Assembly: GCF_020819595.1 (NCBI RefSeq)
Contig: NZ_JAJHNP010000004.1
Coordinates: 372,001-436,000, forward strand
Reading direction: 5' to 3'
From: Streptomyces barringtoniae
GTDB lineage: Bacteria > Actinomycetota > Actinomycetes > Streptomycetales > Streptomycetaceae
Length of the DNA: 64,000 bases
The translations under genes and the position numbers were made by a program. Below the pieces are notes generated by a model. The model did not search any database and was not told where the DNA came from. It worked only from the letters and a program-made list of their open reading frames with translations. How positions within the stretch are numbered: position 1 is the stretch's first letter; every line of letters begins with the position of its first letter. Of the stretch, positions 48,078 to 57,074 are shown in pieces.

Positions 48078-48968
48078 CTACGACCGCGTCAGCTGCCGTT
48101 GCATGTAGGCCAGCTTGTCCGGGTTCATCACGGTCCGCATGTGGGTGATCAGCCCGTCCCGGAGCTCGAAGGACGCCACCCCGGCGAGGACGTCGCCCGC
48201 CCACGCGACCAGCGCGCTCGCGCCGTTGACCTCCACCACCGCGAAGTCCAGGCCGCCCGTGAACCGCTCGGCCCCGCCCACCAGGAAGCGCACGACCTTC
48301 TCGCGTCCCTGGACCGGCCGCCTGACCGCGGACACCTTCCCGCCGCCGTCGCCCCAGTAGGTGACGTCCGCCGCGAGCATCTTCTCCAGGCCGGCCAGGT
48401 CACCCTCGCGGGCCGCCGTGAGGAAGGACATGAGCAGTGCCTCCCGCCGCTCGGGCGCCGGCTCGAAGCGGCCCTCCGGCACGGCGACCCGGGCCACCGC
48501 CCGCCGGTAGAGCTGACGGCAGTTGGCCTCGCTCAGGTCGAGGACGTCCGCGATCTCCCGGTGGGCGTAGCCGAACGCCTCCCGCAGCACGTACACGGCC
48601 CGCTCGGTCGGCGTCAGCCGCTCCAGCAGGACCAGCAGGGCCATGGAGACCTGCTCGCGCCGCTCCGCCGACTCCAGCGGGCCGAGCGAGCCGTCGGAGG
48701 TGACCACCGGCTCGGGCAGCCAGGTCCCGGGGTACTCCTCGCGCCGCGCCCGGGCCGAGGTCAGCCGGGTCAGGCAGAGGTTGGTGACGGCCTTGGCGAG
48801 CCAGGCCCCCGGATGCCCGATCGCCGCCCGGTCGGCGCCGCGGAACCGCAGATACGCGTCCTGCACCGCGTCCTCCGCCTCGTGGGCGGAACCCAGCAGG
48901 CGGTAGGCCAGGCCGAACAGCCGGGGCCGGTGCGACTCGAACTCGTCGGAGGGCGGCGAAGGCGTCAT
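48078..48968 (-). CDS. ECF41-family RNA polymerase sigma factor (SigJ-like)
   Basis: The 296-residue protein has sigma region 2 (LFGLAYRLLGSAHEAEDAVQDAYLRF, split), region 4 (LTPTERAVYVLREAFGYAHREIADVL) and a SnoaL-like C-terminal extension. It carries all ECF41 hallmarks: WLPEP in the linker, DGGGKV, and NPDKL near the end. In this group the C-terminal domain regulates activity in place of an anti-sigma factor. ATG 48968 fits the family; no anti-sigma gene is adjacent. Confidence 0.92.
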   Translation of the reverse strand: MTPSPPSDEFESHRPRLFGLAYRLLGSAHEAEDAVQDAYLRFRGADRAAIGHPGAWLAKAVTNLCLTRLTSARARREEYPGTWLPEPVVTSDGSLGPLESAERREQVSMALLVLLERLTPTERAVYVLREAFGYAHREIADVLDLSEANCRQLYRRAVARVAVPEGRFEPAPERREALLMSFLTAAREGDLAGLEKMLAADVTYWGDGGGKVSAVRRPVQGREKVVRFLVGGAERFTGGLDFAVVEVNGASALVAWAGDVLAGVASFELRDGLITHMRTVMNPDKLAYMQRQLTRS

Positions 48969-49081
48969 GCGCCTCAGAGTGCCAGACACCCGTCGCCGCC
49001 CGGATCGTGGAGTCCGGCGTCCTGGCGGCCCGGCGGCGGGCAAGGGCCGTCGTCACCGCCACCGGACCCGCCCGCACGATA

Positions 49082-49117
49082 AGAGGACTAGACCAGTACG
49101 GTCAATAGGTCCGGACC
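49082..49117. promoter_or_regulatory. DasR-box-like site and GGTC palindrome
   Basis: 49082-49097 matches the DasR consensus ACTGGTCTAGACCAGT at 13 of 16 positions, with a perfect right half TAGACCAGT. Next to it, GGTCCGGACC at 49108-49117 is a perfect palindrome. They lie between the ECF41 gene and the FMN riboswitch. Confidence 0.35.
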
Positions 49118-49264
49118 AAAGGTCAAAGCGCGCTGGACGTACAGCAGTTGCGCGGACCCGCCGGGCCGCGCAAGCCCGGCGACACGTGCTGTGAGGGAGC
49201 CCACACCCTCCGTCTGTCTGGAGCGCCGCCCGGCGTGGCACACTGGCCGTGTACCAGAAGCAGC

Positions 49265-49387
49265 GCACTCCGGGGTCGGTGAAAGTCCGAACCGGCGGTT
49301 ACAGTCCGCGACCCGGTCGCTTCCAGCGGCCGGTTGACCAGGTGAAATTCCTGGACCGACGGTTAAAGTCCGGATGGGAGGCAGTGC
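49265..49387 (+). ncRNA. FMN riboswitch (RFN element)
   Basis: All conserved RFN blocks are in order: GCACTCCGGGGTCGGTGAAA at the 5' end, then GTCCGAACCGGCGGT, ACAGTCCGCGACCC, CCGGTTGACCAGGTGAAATTCC, and the closing GACGGTTAAAGTCCGGATGG with GGAGGCAGTGC. It binds FMN and should repress ribE-ribM-ribBA-ribH when FMN is plentiful. A 160-nt spacer separates it from ribE. Confidence 0.95.
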
Positions 49388-49547
49388 GCGGCGGGCGGGC
49401 ACACTCACCTGTGCGCGTCGCCGTATCTGGGCTTGTCCGTACGCGGACGAGCCTCTTTCGGCGTCGCCCTGGCGTGCTCACCCGTACATTCTGTCGTCAT
49501 CGACAGGCCCCGGAGTCCGTGCCCCAAGAGGCAGGAGGACCCGGGAA

Positions 49548-50156
49548 GTGTTCACCGGAATCGTCGAAGAGCTGGGTGAGGTCACCGCCGTCGAGAACCT
49601 CGGCGACGCCTCCCGCTTCCGGCTCCGTGGCCCCGTCGTAACCGAGGGCGCGCAGCACGGCGACTCCATCGCCGTGAACGGGGTCTGTCTCACCGTCGTG
49701 GAGCACGAGGGCGACGAGTTCACCGCCGACGTGATGGCGGAGACCCTGAAGCGATCCAGCCTCGGCGCACTCGCCGTCGGCTCCCGCGTCAACCTCGAGC
49801 GTCCCATGGCCGTGGGCGCACGGCTCGGCGGGCACATCGTGCAGGGCCATGTCGACGGCACCGGCGAGGTGCTGGAGCGCCGGCCCTCCGAGAACTGGGA
49901 GCTCGTGAAGATCTCCCTCCCGGCGGACCTCTCCCGCTACGTCGTGGAGAAGGGCTCCATCACCGTCGACGGCATCAGCCTCACGGTCGTCGACGCCGGC
50001 CCCGACCACTTCACGGTCAGTCTCATCCCGACCACCCTCGCCCTGACCACGCTCGGCGTGAAGCAGCCCGGCGACCCGGTCAACCTCGAGGTCGACGTCG
50101 TCGCCAAGTACGTCGAGAGGCTCCTCGGCGACCGTGCCCAGGGAGCCGTCAAGTGA
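49548..50156 (+). CDS. ribE: Riboflavin synthase alpha subunit
   Basis: This 202-residue enzyme dismutates lumazine to riboflavin. It is made of two homologous lumazine-binding halves, with [12 protein letters not shown] at the N-terminus, NGVCLTVVE and [11 protein letters not shown] in half one, and [11 protein letters not shown] in half two. GTG 49548 gives the conserved N-terminus MFTGIVE; GGAGG lies nine bases upstream. It is the first gene behind the FMN riboswitch. Confidence 0.96.
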   Translation: MFTGIVEELGEVTAVENLGDASRFRLRGPVVTEGAQHGDSIAVNGVCLTVVEHEGDEFTADVMAETLKRSSLGALAVGSRVNLERPMAVGARLGGHIVQGHVDGTGEVLERRPSENWELVKISLPADLSRYVVEKGSITVDGISLTVVDAGPDHFTVSLIPTTLALTTLGVKQPGDPVNLEVDVVAKYVERLLGDRAQGAVK

Positions 50157-50794
50157 ACTGGCTGAACTCCGAGGCCTTCACCCTCTTCGGGCAGCGCATC
50201 ATCTGGTCGGACATGACCGGCAACATCCTCGGCCTGATCACCCTCGCCCTCGGCTGGCGCCGCTCCCTGTGGACCTGGCCCGTGCAGTTCCTCTCCGGTC
50301 TCGTCCTCTTCGCCGCCTTCTACGGCCATCTGACCGGCAGCGCCGGCAAGCAGGCCGTCGTCATGGCCGTCGCGCTGTACGGCTGGTGGCAGTGGCAGCG
50401 GAACAAGGGCCGGTCCGCCGACGGCCACATCACCCCCCGGTTCGCCGGCTGGCGCGAGCGCGCGGCGATGCTCGGCGCGGCCGCCGTCGGCACGGTCGCG
50501 GTGGCCCTGCTCTTCACGGCCTACCCGTCGCTGTCCTGGGACCCCTGGCCCGACGCCTACATCTTCGTCGGCACCATCGTCGCCATGTACGCCCAGGCCA
50601 AGGGCATGGTCGAGTTCTGGATCGCCTGGCTGCTGGTCGACCTCGTCGGCGTACCCCTCAACTTCGCCAACGGCTACGCCTTCTCCGGTTTCGTCTACGT
50701 CATCTACGGCGCACTCGTCCTGTGGGGCATGCGCGACTGGTGGCTGCGCTCCCGCAGGAGCCCGCAGCCCGTCCTGGAAGGAGCCCCGGCATGA
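50153..50794 (+). CDS. ribM: PnuC-family riboflavin transporter (RibM-like)
   Basis: The 213-residue membrane protein has about six hydrophobic segments and PnuC-family motifs: [36 protein letters not shown], and [18 protein letters not shown]. Most PnuC proteins carry nicotinamide riboside, but RibM of Streptomyces davawensis, in the same operon position, is a flavin transporter. Its start overlaps the ribE stop and the 3' end overlaps ribBA. Confidence 0.9.
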   Translation: MNWLNSEAFTLFGQRIIWSDMTGNILGLITLALGWRRSLWTWPVQFLSGLVLFAAFYGHLTGSAGKQAVVMAVALYGWWQWQRNKGRSADGHITPRFAGWRERAAMLGAAAVGTVAVALLFTAYPSLSWDPWPDAYIFVGTIVAMYAQAKGMVEFWIAWLLVDLVGVPLNFANGYAFSGFVYVIYGALVLWGMRDWWLRSRRSPQPVLEGAPA

Positions 50795-52113
50795 CCTCGG
50801 CACCGCTGCTGTACGACACGGACGCCTTCGAGAGCTTCGGTCTCGACCCCGTCGAGCAGGCCATCGCCGACATAGCGGCCGGCCGCCCGGTCGTGGTCGT
50901 GGACGACGAGGACCGGGAGAACGAGGGCGACCTCGTCATCGCCGCCGAGAAGGCCACCCCCGAGATCGTCGCGTTCATGATGAGCGAGTGCCGGGGACTC
51001 ATCTGCGCCCCCATGGAGGGCGAGGAACTGGACCGGCTGCGGCTGCCGCAGATGGTCGAGGACAACACCGAGTCGATGAAAACCGCGTTCACCATCTCCG
51101 TGGACGCCTCGGCCGCTCACGGTGTGAGCACCGGTATCTCGGCCGCCGACCGCGCGACGACGCTTCAGCTCCTCGCGACCGGCACGGCGGAGCCGACGGA
51201 CTTCGTCCGCCCCGGCCATGTCTTCCCGCTGCGCGCCAAGCCCGGCGGCGTCCTCGTCCGCAACGGCCACACCGAGGCCGCCGTCGACCTCGCCCGGCTC
51301 GCGGGCCTGCGCCCGGCCGGCGCCATCGTGGAGATCGCCGGCGAGGACGGCCGCATGCTCCGCCTGCCCGAGCTGATCCCGTTCGCCCGCAAGCACGGCC
51401 TGACGATCATCTCCATCGAGGACCTGATCGCCTACCGCCGCGGCAGCGAGCCCACCGTCCGCCGCGAGGCCGAGACCCGCCTGCCCACCAAGCACGGCAC
51501 CTTCACCGCCTACGGCTACCGCTCCACCGACGGCGTCGAACACGTCGCCCTCGTCCACGGCGAACTCGGCGACGGAGAGGACGTCGTCGTCCGTGTCCAC
51601 TCCGAATGCCTCACCGGTGACGTCTTCGGCTCCCTGCGCTGCGACTGCGGCCCCCAGCTGGACACCGCCCTGCAGCGCATCCAGGAGGAGGGCCGGGGCG
51701 TCGTGGTCTACCTGCGCGGCCACGAGGGGCGCGGCATCGGCCTGCTGTCCAAGCTCCGGGCGTACGAGCTGCAGGAACGCGGCCGTGACACCCTGGACGC
51801 CAACCTCGAACTCGGCCTGCCCGCCGACGCCCGCGACTACGGCGCCGGCGCCCGGATCCTCGCCGACCTGGGCGTGCGCAGCGTCCGGCTGATGACCAAC
51901 AACCCGGACAAGACGGACGCTCTGGAGCGTCACGGCCTGAAGGTCACCGGCCGCGAGCCGATGCCCGTTCAGGCGGGCGAGCACAACCTGCACTACCTGC
52001 GCACCAAGCGCGACCGCATGGGGCACGACCTGCCCTGGCTGGACACGCCGGCCGTGCCGGCTTCCGCGGCAGCTTCTGTGGCCGCGGCCGCGGCCACCTG
52101 TGGCAACCAGTAA
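50791..52113 (+). CDS. ribBA: Bifunctional DHBP synthase / GTP cyclohydrolase II
   Basis: The 440-residue enzyme supplies both riboflavin precursors. The N-terminal RibB half has [27 protein letters not shown] and [10 protein letters not shown]. The RibA half has the zinc ligands in [17 protein letters not shown] and [12 protein letters not shown] with the catalytic Arg. A 30-residue Ala-rich tail ends the protein. ATG 50791 overlaps the ribM stop. Confidence 0.96.
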   Translation: MTSAPLLYDTDAFESFGLDPVEQAIADIAAGRPVVVVDDEDRENEGDLVIAAEKATPEIVAFMMSECRGLICAPMEGEELDRLRLPQMVEDNTESMKTAFTISVDASAAHGVSTGISAADRATTLQLLATGTAEPTDFVRPGHVFPLRAKPGGVLVRNGHTEAAVDLARLAGLRPAGAIVEIAGEDGRMLRLPELIPFARKHGLTIISIEDLIAYRRGSEPTVRREAETRLPTKHGTFTAYGYRSTDGVEHVALVHGELGDGEDVVVRVHSECLTGDVFGSLRCDCGPQLDTALQRIQEEGRGVVVYLRGHEGRGIGLLSKLRAYELQERGRDTLDANLELGLPADARDYGAGARILADLGVRSVRLMTNNPDKTDALERHGLKVTGREPMPVQAGEHNLHYLRTKRDRMGHDLPWLDTPAVPASAAASVAAAAATCGNQ

Positions 52114-52136
52114 GCAAGAAAGCACTTAGGAGAGAC

Positions 52137-52622
52137 GTGAGCGGCAAGGGTGCACCGGAACTGTCCGTACGCAACGCGAGCGACCTCAGGGTCGCCGTCA
52201 TCGCGGCGCAGTGGCACGAGAAGGTGATGGACGGTCTGGTGAACGGCGCCCTGCGCGCCCTGCACGAACTGGGGATCGACGAGCCGACCCTGATCCGGGT
52301 CCCCGGCAGCTTCGAACTCCCGGTCGCCGCCAAGGTGCTGGCCGGACGCGGCTACGACGCCGTGGTCGCCCTCGGTGTCGTCATCCGCGGCGGCACCCCC
52401 CACTTCGACTACGTGTGCCAGGGCGTCACCCAGGGCCTCACCCAGGTCAGCATCGAGACCGGCGTGCCCGTCGGCTTCGGCGTGCTCACCTGCGACACCG
52501 AGGAGCAGGCCCTGGACCGGGCCGGCCTGGAGGGCTCCAACGAGGACAAGGGCCACGAGGCGGTGACCGCGGCGGTCGCAACCGCGGCGACGCTCCGCTC
52601 AGTATCCGAACCCTGGCACTGA
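52137..52622 (+). CDS. ribH: 6,7-dimethyl-8-ribityllumazine synthase
   Basis: This 161-residue enzyme makes lumazine from the RibA and RibB products and forms large icosahedral or pentameric assemblies. [31 protein letters not shown], and [22 protein letters not shown] with the catalytic His are present. GTG 52137 follows AGGAGAG. It closes the riboflavin gene set; hisE starts 34 bp downstream. Confidence 0.96.
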   Translation: MSGKGAPELSVRNASDLRVAVIAAQWHEKVMDGLVNGALRALHELGIDEPTLIRVPGSFELPVAAKVLAGRGYDAVVALGVVIRGGTPHFDYVCQGVTQGLTQVSIETGVPVGFGVLTCDTEEQALDRAGLEGSNEDKGHEAVTAAVATAATLRSVSEPWH

Positions 52623-52656
52623 GGCACCGGCCGGAGCGCGTAGGGTAAGGACCACC

Positions 52657-52929
52657 ATGTCCAAGAAGACGTTCGAGGAGCTCTTCACCGAGCTCCAGCA
52701 GAAGGCCGCCCACGGCGATCCCGCCACTTCCCGCACCGCAGAGCTGGTCGGCAAGGGCGTCCATGCCATCGGCAAGAAGGTCGTCGAAGAGGCCGCCGAG
52801 GTCTGGATGGCCGCCGAGTACGAGGGCAAGGAGGCGGCCGCGGAGGAGATCTCCCAGCTGCTGTACCACGTCCAGGTGATGATGGTCGCCCGCGGGATCT
52901 CCCTGGACGACGTCTACGCCCACCTGTAG
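52657..52929 (+). CDS. hisE: Phosphoribosyl-ATP pyrophosphatase
   Basis: The 90-residue all-helical enzyme hydrolyses PR-ATP to PR-AMP in histidine synthesis. [18 protein letters not shown], the metal-binding [20 protein letters not shown] and [14 protein letters not shown] are family motifs with the acidic residues in place. AAGGA lies just before the ATG at 52657. It may share transcription with the rib genes. Confidence 0.95.
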   Translation: MSKKTFEELFTELQQKAAHGDPATSRTAELVGKGVHAIGKKVVEEAAEVWMAAEYEGKEAAAEEISQLLYHVQVMMVARGISLDDVYAHL

Positions 52930-52989
52930 TCCGCCCGCGCACGAGCCGTAAAGCCGTAGAAACCCCTTCACGCAAAGGAAGCCGACCTC

Positions 52990-53847
52990 ATGCTGCGCAT
53001 CGCCGTCCCCAACAAGGGTTCACTGTCCGGCCCTGCGGCGGAGATGCTGCATGAGGCCGGCTACCAGCAGCGCCGCGAGTCCAAGGAGCTGCGGATCGTC
53101 GACCCGGGGAACGAGGTCGAGTTCTTCTACCTCCGCCCGCGCGACATCGCGATCTACGTCGCCTCCGGCCGCCTCGACCTGGGCATCACCGGCCGCGACC
53201 TGCTGATCGACTCCGGTGCCGACGCCGAGGAGATCCTGCCGCTCGGCTTCGCCCGCTCCACCTTCCGCTTCGCCGCCAAGCCGGGCACCGCGAGCGGCAT
53301 CGAGGACCTGAAGGGCAAGACGGTCGCCACCTCCTACGAGGGCATCGTCGCCGGCCACCTCACGGACGCCGGCGTCGACGCCTCCGTCGTCCACCTCGAC
53401 GGCGCCGTGGAGACCGCGATCGAGCTGGGCGTCGCCGAGGTCATCGCCGACGTCGTCGAGACCGGCACCAGCCTGCGCAACGCCGGGCTGGAGGTCTTCG
53501 GCGAGCCGATCATGAAGTCCGAGGCGGTCGTCATCCGCCGCACCGACGCCGACGGCGAGGAGGACGCCGAGCCGAAGGTCCAGCAGTTCCTGCGCCGCCT
53601 CCAGGGCGTCCTGGTCGCGCGGACGTACGTGATGATGGACTACGACTGCCGCGTCGAGCAGCTGGAGAAGGCCGTCGCGCTCACCCCCGGCCTGGAGTCC
53701 CCGACCGTCTCCCCGCTGCACAACGAGGGCTGGGTCGCGGTCCGCGCCATGGTCCCCGCCAAGGAGGCGCAGCGGATCATGGACGACCTCTACGCCATCG
53801 GCGCCCGCGCCATCCTCACCACGGCCATCCACGCCTGCCGCCTGTAA
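52990..53847 (+). CDS. hisG: ATP phosphoribosyltransferase, long form
   Basis: This 285-residue enzyme catalyses the first step of histidine synthesis. It has LRIAVPNKGSLSGPAAEMLHEAGY, YVASGRLDLGITGRDLL, the PRPP-binding EVIADVVETGTSL, and a C-terminal ACT-like domain for histidine feedback. The length indicates the hexameric HisZ-independent form. AAAGGAAG lies about nine bases before the ATG. hisE and hisG adjacent are standard in actinobacteria. Confidence 0.96.
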   Translation: MLRIAVPNKGSLSGPAAEMLHEAGYQQRRESKELRIVDPGNEVEFFYLRPRDIAIYVASGRLDLGITGRDLLIDSGADAEEILPLGFARSTFRFAAKPGTASGIEDLKGKTVATSYEGIVAGHLTDAGVDASVVHLDGAVETAIELGVAEVIADVVETGTSLRNAGLEVFGEPIMKSEAVVIRRTDADGEEDAEPKVQQFLRRLQGVLVARTYVMMDYDCRVEQLEKAVALTPGLESPTVSPLHNEGWVAVRAMVPAKEAQRIMDDLYAIGARAILTTAIHACRL

Positions 53848-53862
53848 GGGGTGCGTACCGAG

Positions 53863-54327
53863 ATGTCCGACACCCCTTCCCTTCCCGCGCTTCCCGTCAC
53901 CTTCCGGCCGGGCCACACCCGTGTGATCCTGCTCACCGCCGGTGTCGCGATCTTCCTGACCATCTCCGGGGTCGCGATGCTGCTGGAGCAGCTCGGCCCG
54001 GGGGAGCGGGCGAGCTTCGTCGTCACCGGCGCGCTGATCTTCTGGGCGCTGGCCCAGCTGGCCCGGGTGAAGGTCGTCGCCGACGAGTCCGGTGTCACCG
54101 TGGTCAACATCGCCGGCAAGCGGCACCTGGAGTGGGCGGAGATCGTCCAGGTGAACCTCCGTCCGGGGGATCCCTGGGTGTTCCTCAACCTCAGCGACGG
54201 CACCAGCCTGCCCGCGCTCGGCATCCAGCCGGGCCTCGCCAAGCAGCGCGCCATCGCCGACGCGCAGGCCCTGCGCGCCCTCGTCGAAGCCCGTTCCCCG
54301 GCCCACCCGGTCGAGGATCAGGGCTGA
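53863..54327 (+). CDS. PH-domain-like membrane protein
   Basis: This 154-residue protein has two hydrophobic segments (VILLTAGVAIFLTISGVAMLL and FVVTGALIFWALAQLA) followed by a bacterial PH-like domain (VVADESGVTVVNIAGKRHLEWAEI, split). Its function is not known. ATG 53863 is preferred over GTG 53851 because AGGGG lies ten bases upstream. It follows hisG by 15 bases, as in other Streptomyces. Confidence 0.8.
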   Translation: MSDTPSLPALPVTFRPGHTRVILLTAGVAIFLTISGVAMLLEQLGPGERASFVVTGALIFWALAQLARVKVVADESGVTVVNIAGKRHLEWAEIVQVNLRPGDPWVFLNLSDGTSLPALGIQPGLAKQRAIADAQALRALVEARSPAHPVEDQG

Positions 54328-54401
54328 CCCGGGGCACATCGGGACCGGCTCGGGCCGGATCAGGGCCGGCTCGGGGGCAGATCCGGGCTGACTCGGGGCC
54401 G
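54317..54401 (+). repeat. 21-22 bp tandem repeat across the stop codon of the PH-like gene
   Basis: Four imperfect units start at 54317, 54338, 54359 and 54381, each of the form ATC(A/G/C)GGGC-GGCTCGGGG. The first unit encodes the last codons and the stop. Confidence 0.7.
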
Positions 54402-54444
54402 CCGACTCTGCCCGACCGGCCCGTGTCTTGATTAATCTGGTGAC

Positions 54445-54550
54445 GGAGGCCGTTTTGCTGCGCCTCCACCCCTGGGGCACCACCCGGTGCACAGGGGTTC
54501 CTGCTACCCGAGGAGTGACTCCCTCCAGCGATGGACGGATCGTCCTGTAG
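54445..54550 (+). ncRNA. Structured leader RNA, candidate metal-ion riboswitch (M-box-like)
   Basis: Three compact elements precede the CNNM genes: GGAGGC (54445-54450) pairs with GCCTCC (54462-54467); ACCCCTG (54468-54474) with CAGGGGT (54492-54498), enclosing GCACC/GGTGC; and CTAC (54504-54507) with GTAG (54547-54550), enclosing hairpins GGAG-TGA-CTCC and GGAC/GTCC. GGTGACGGAGG and CTGCTACCC recall the M-box (ykoK) magnesium riboswitch, and the downstream genes encode divalent-metal proteins. The class is not certain. Confidence 0.5.
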
Positions 54551-54595
54551 TACCTGCGCCGCCCCGACCCGACATACCGGGAAGGCGGTGGCAGC

Positions 54596-55930
54596 GTGAC
54601 CATCTCCCTGCTGCTCCTGGGAGCGGCTTTCCTGCTGATCCTCGCCAACGGATTCTTCGTGGCGGCCGAGTTCGGCCTGGTGACCGTCGAGGCCACGGAC
54701 GCCGAGAAGGCGGCCGCCGAGGGCGACCGCCGGGCCGGCAGAGTGGCCGAGTCGCTCAAGGAGCTGTCCTTCCAGCTCTCCGGCACCCAGCTCGGCATCA
54801 CCATCACCTCCCTGGTCGTCGGCATGCTCGCCGAACCGGCCCTGGCCCGCCTGCTGCACGGCCCCTTCGCCGCCATCGGCGTCCCCGACGGCGCCGTCTC
54901 CGGCGTCGCCGTGGTCGTCGGCATGCTGCTGGCCTCCGCGATCCAGATGGTGATCGGCGAGCTCGTGCCCAAGAACTGGGCCGTGTCCAAGCCGCTGCCG
55001 GTCGCCCGGTTCGTGGCCGGCCCCCAGTACCACTTCGCCCGCCTGTTCCGCCCGGTGATCGCCGCGCTCAACACGGTCGCCAACCGGCTGGTGCGGGCCC
55101 TCGGCGTCGAACCCGCCGAGGAACTGGCCTCCGCCCGCACCCCGGGCGAACTCGTCTCCCTGGCCCGGCACTCCGCGCAGGCAGGCGCCCTGGAACAGGA
55201 CACGGCCGACCTGTTCGTCCGCACCCTGTCCCTGGGCGAGCTGACCGCGCAGCACGTCATGACCCCGCGGGTGAAGGTCAGCGCCCTCCAGGACTCGGCT
55301 ACCGCCGAGGACGTCGTCAACCTCACCCGGGCCACCGGCCTGTCCCGCTTCCCCGTCTACCGGGAGAAGATCGACGAGATCGTGGGCATGGCCCACCTGA
55401 AGGACGCCCTCGCCGTCCCCGTGCACGACCGCCTGCGCACCCCGGTGACCCGTATCGCCCGCAAGGCGCTGCTGGTGCCGGAGACCCTGCCGGTCCAGCC
55501 CCTGCTCGCCCGGCTCCGCTCCGAGCAGCCCATCGCGGTCGTCGTGGACGAGTACGGCGGCACGGCGGGCGTGGTCACCCTGGAGGACATCGTCGAGGAA
55601 CTCGTCGGCGAGGTCCGCGACGAGCACGACGCCACGGACATGCCCGAGCTGGCCCCGGCCCCGCCGGAGGACGGCCGGCCCGCCTGGGACGCCGACGGCA
55701 GCTGCCGCGTCGACATCCTCCAGCGCATAGGCCTCGACGTGCCCGAGGGACCGTACGAGACGGTCGCCGGACTCGTCGCCGACCTGCTCGGCCGCATCCC
55801 CGCCCCCGGCGACAAGGCGGAACTGCCCGGCTGGCGGCTCTCGGTCCGCCAGGTCGGCCACTACCGCGCCGAACGGGTCCGCCTGGTCAGGACGGCCCCG
55901 GCGGCGAACGTGATGGAGGCCGCCCGATGA
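54596..55930 (+). CDS. CNNM/CorC-type (hemolysin-like) membrane protein with CBS pair, copy 1
   Basis: The 444-residue protein has an N-terminal DUF21/CNNM membrane domain (LLILANGFFVAAEFGLV, GTQLGITITSLVVGMLAEP, VIGELVPKNWA), then two CBS domains (VMTPRVKVSAL through VDEYGGTAGVVTLEDIVEELVGEV) and a C-terminal CorC_HlyC domain. Such proteins export magnesium or cobalt. GTG 54596 has GGGAAGG ten bases upstream. It shares an ATGA overlap with the paralogue that follows. Confidence 0.9.
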   Translation: MTISLLLLGAAFLLILANGFFVAAEFGLVTVEATDAEKAAAEGDRRAGRVAESLKELSFQLSGTQLGITITSLVVGMLAEPALARLLHGPFAAIGVPDGAVSGVAVVVGMLLASAIQMVIGELVPKNWAVSKPLPVARFVAGPQYHFARLFRPVIAALNTVANRLVRALGVEPAEELASARTPGELVSLARHSAQAGALEQDTADLFVRTLSLGELTAQHVMTPRVKVSALQDSATAEDVVNLTRATGLSRFPVYREKIDEIVGMAHLKDALAVPVHDRLRTPVTRIARKALLVPETLPVQPLLARLRSEQPIAVVVDEYGGTAGVVTLEDIVEELVGEVRDEHDATDMPELAPAPPEDGRPAWDADGSCRVDILQRIGLDVPEGPYETVAGLVADLLGRIPAPGDKAELPGWRLSVRQVGHYRAERVRLVRTAPAANVMEAAR

Positions 55931-57000
55931 GCGTCCTCCAACTGGTCTTCGCCGCGCTGCTCGTGCTCGCCAACGGCTTCTTCGTCGGCGCCGAGTTCGC
56001 GCTCGTCTCCGTGCGCCGCAGCCAGATCGAACCACTGGGCACGGCGCGGGCCCGCCAGGTCCTCTACGGTCTTCAGCGCCTGCCCCAGATGATGGCCGCG
56101 GCCCAGTTCGGGATCACGGTCTGCTCGCTGACGCTGGGCGCGGTGGCCGAGCCGACGGTGGCGCATCTGCTGGAGCCGGTGTTCGCGGCCGCCCACCTGC
56201 CCGACGGCATGGTCCACCCGCTCGGCTATGTGATCGCGCTGGCCGCCGTGGTCTTCTTCCACCTGGTCATCGGCGAGATGGTGCCGAAGAACCTCGCGAT
56301 GGCGGCCCCCGAGAAGGCGGCGCTGTGGCTGAGCCCCGGCCTGGTCTGGTTCGCCCGCCTGTGCAAGCCGATCACGGTGAGCCTCGGCGCCTGCGCCCAG
56401 GCCATCCTGCGGCTCTTCCGCGTCGAGCCCAAGGACGAGGTCGAGGCCGTCGTCACCAGCGAGCAGCTCAACCGCCTGCTGGAGGACTCCGGCCAGGCGG
56501 GCCTGCTCGACCCCGAGGAGCGCGAACGCCTGGAGGACGCCCTGGAGCTTGGCTCCCGCCCGGTGACCGACGTCCTGCTGCGCCGGGAGTCCCTGGTCAC
56601 GGTGGCCCCGTCGGTCACCCCGGGCCAGATCGTCGAGCTGACGGCCCGCACGGGGTACTCCCGCTTCCCGGTCGCCGCGTCGGACAAGGGCCCCTTCATG
56701 GGGTACGTCCACGTCAAGGACGTCCTCGACCTGGAGCACTCCGGCCGTGCCGTCCCGCAAAAGGTCTGGCGGCCCATGACCACCCTGCGGGCCGAGCTGC
56801 CGCTCGACGACGCCCTCACGGTCATGCGGCGGGCGGCCACGCACTTGGCCCAGGTCGCGGACGCCTCCGGCAAGGTGCTGGGCCTGGTGGCCCTGGAGGA
56901 CGTCCTGGAGCTGCTGGTGGGCGAGGTACGGGACCCGGCGCACCGGGAGATGCCGGAGCCGCGGGCCAGCGGGGAGCCGGAGCAGGTGCTCGCCTCCTAG
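55927..57000 (+). CDS. CNNM/CorC-type membrane protein with CBS pair, copy 2
   Basis: This 357-residue paralogue has the same DUF21 membrane domain (LLVLANGFFVGAEFALVSVRRSQ, VIGEMVPKNLAMAAPEKA) and CBS pair, but lacks the C-terminal CorC_HlyC domain of copy 1. In place of VDEYGG it has ASGKVLGLVALEDVLELLVGEV. The start overlaps the stop of copy 1. The two may form a heterodimeric metal transporter; that is inference. Confidence 0.9.
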   Translation: MSVLQLVFAALLVLANGFFVGAEFALVSVRRSQIEPLGTARARQVLYGLQRLPQMMAAAQFGITVCSLTLGAVAEPTVAHLLEPVFAAAHLPDGMVHPLGYVIALAAVVFFHLVIGEMVPKNLAMAAPEKAALWLSPGLVWFARLCKPITVSLGACAQAILRLFRVEPKDEVEAVVTSEQLNRLLEDSGQAGLLDPEERERLEDALELGSRPVTDVLLRRESLVTVAPSVTPGQIVELTARTGYSRFPVAASDKGPFMGYVHVKDVLDLEHSGRAVPQKVWRPMTTLRAELPLDDALTVMRRAATHLAQVADASGKVLGLVALEDVLELLVGEVRDPAHREMPEPRASGEPEQVLAS

Positions 57001-57014
57001 CCCGGGTGGTGCGG

Positions 57015-57072
57015 GGAGCGGCGCGGCTGCCAGTCGTTGTGGCCGGTCGCTCCCCGCGCCCCTTCGGGGCTG
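57015..57072 (+). repeat. Dispersed GC-rich repeat after the CNNM genes
   Basis: GGGGAGCGGCGCGGCTGCCA, then GTCGTTGTGGCCGGTCGCTC and CCCGCGCCCCTTCGGGGC, match the common Streptomyces intergenic repeat. It is bounded by the stops of two convergent genes and can fold into a hairpin that would terminate both. Confidence 0.6.
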
Positions 57073-57074
57073 TC

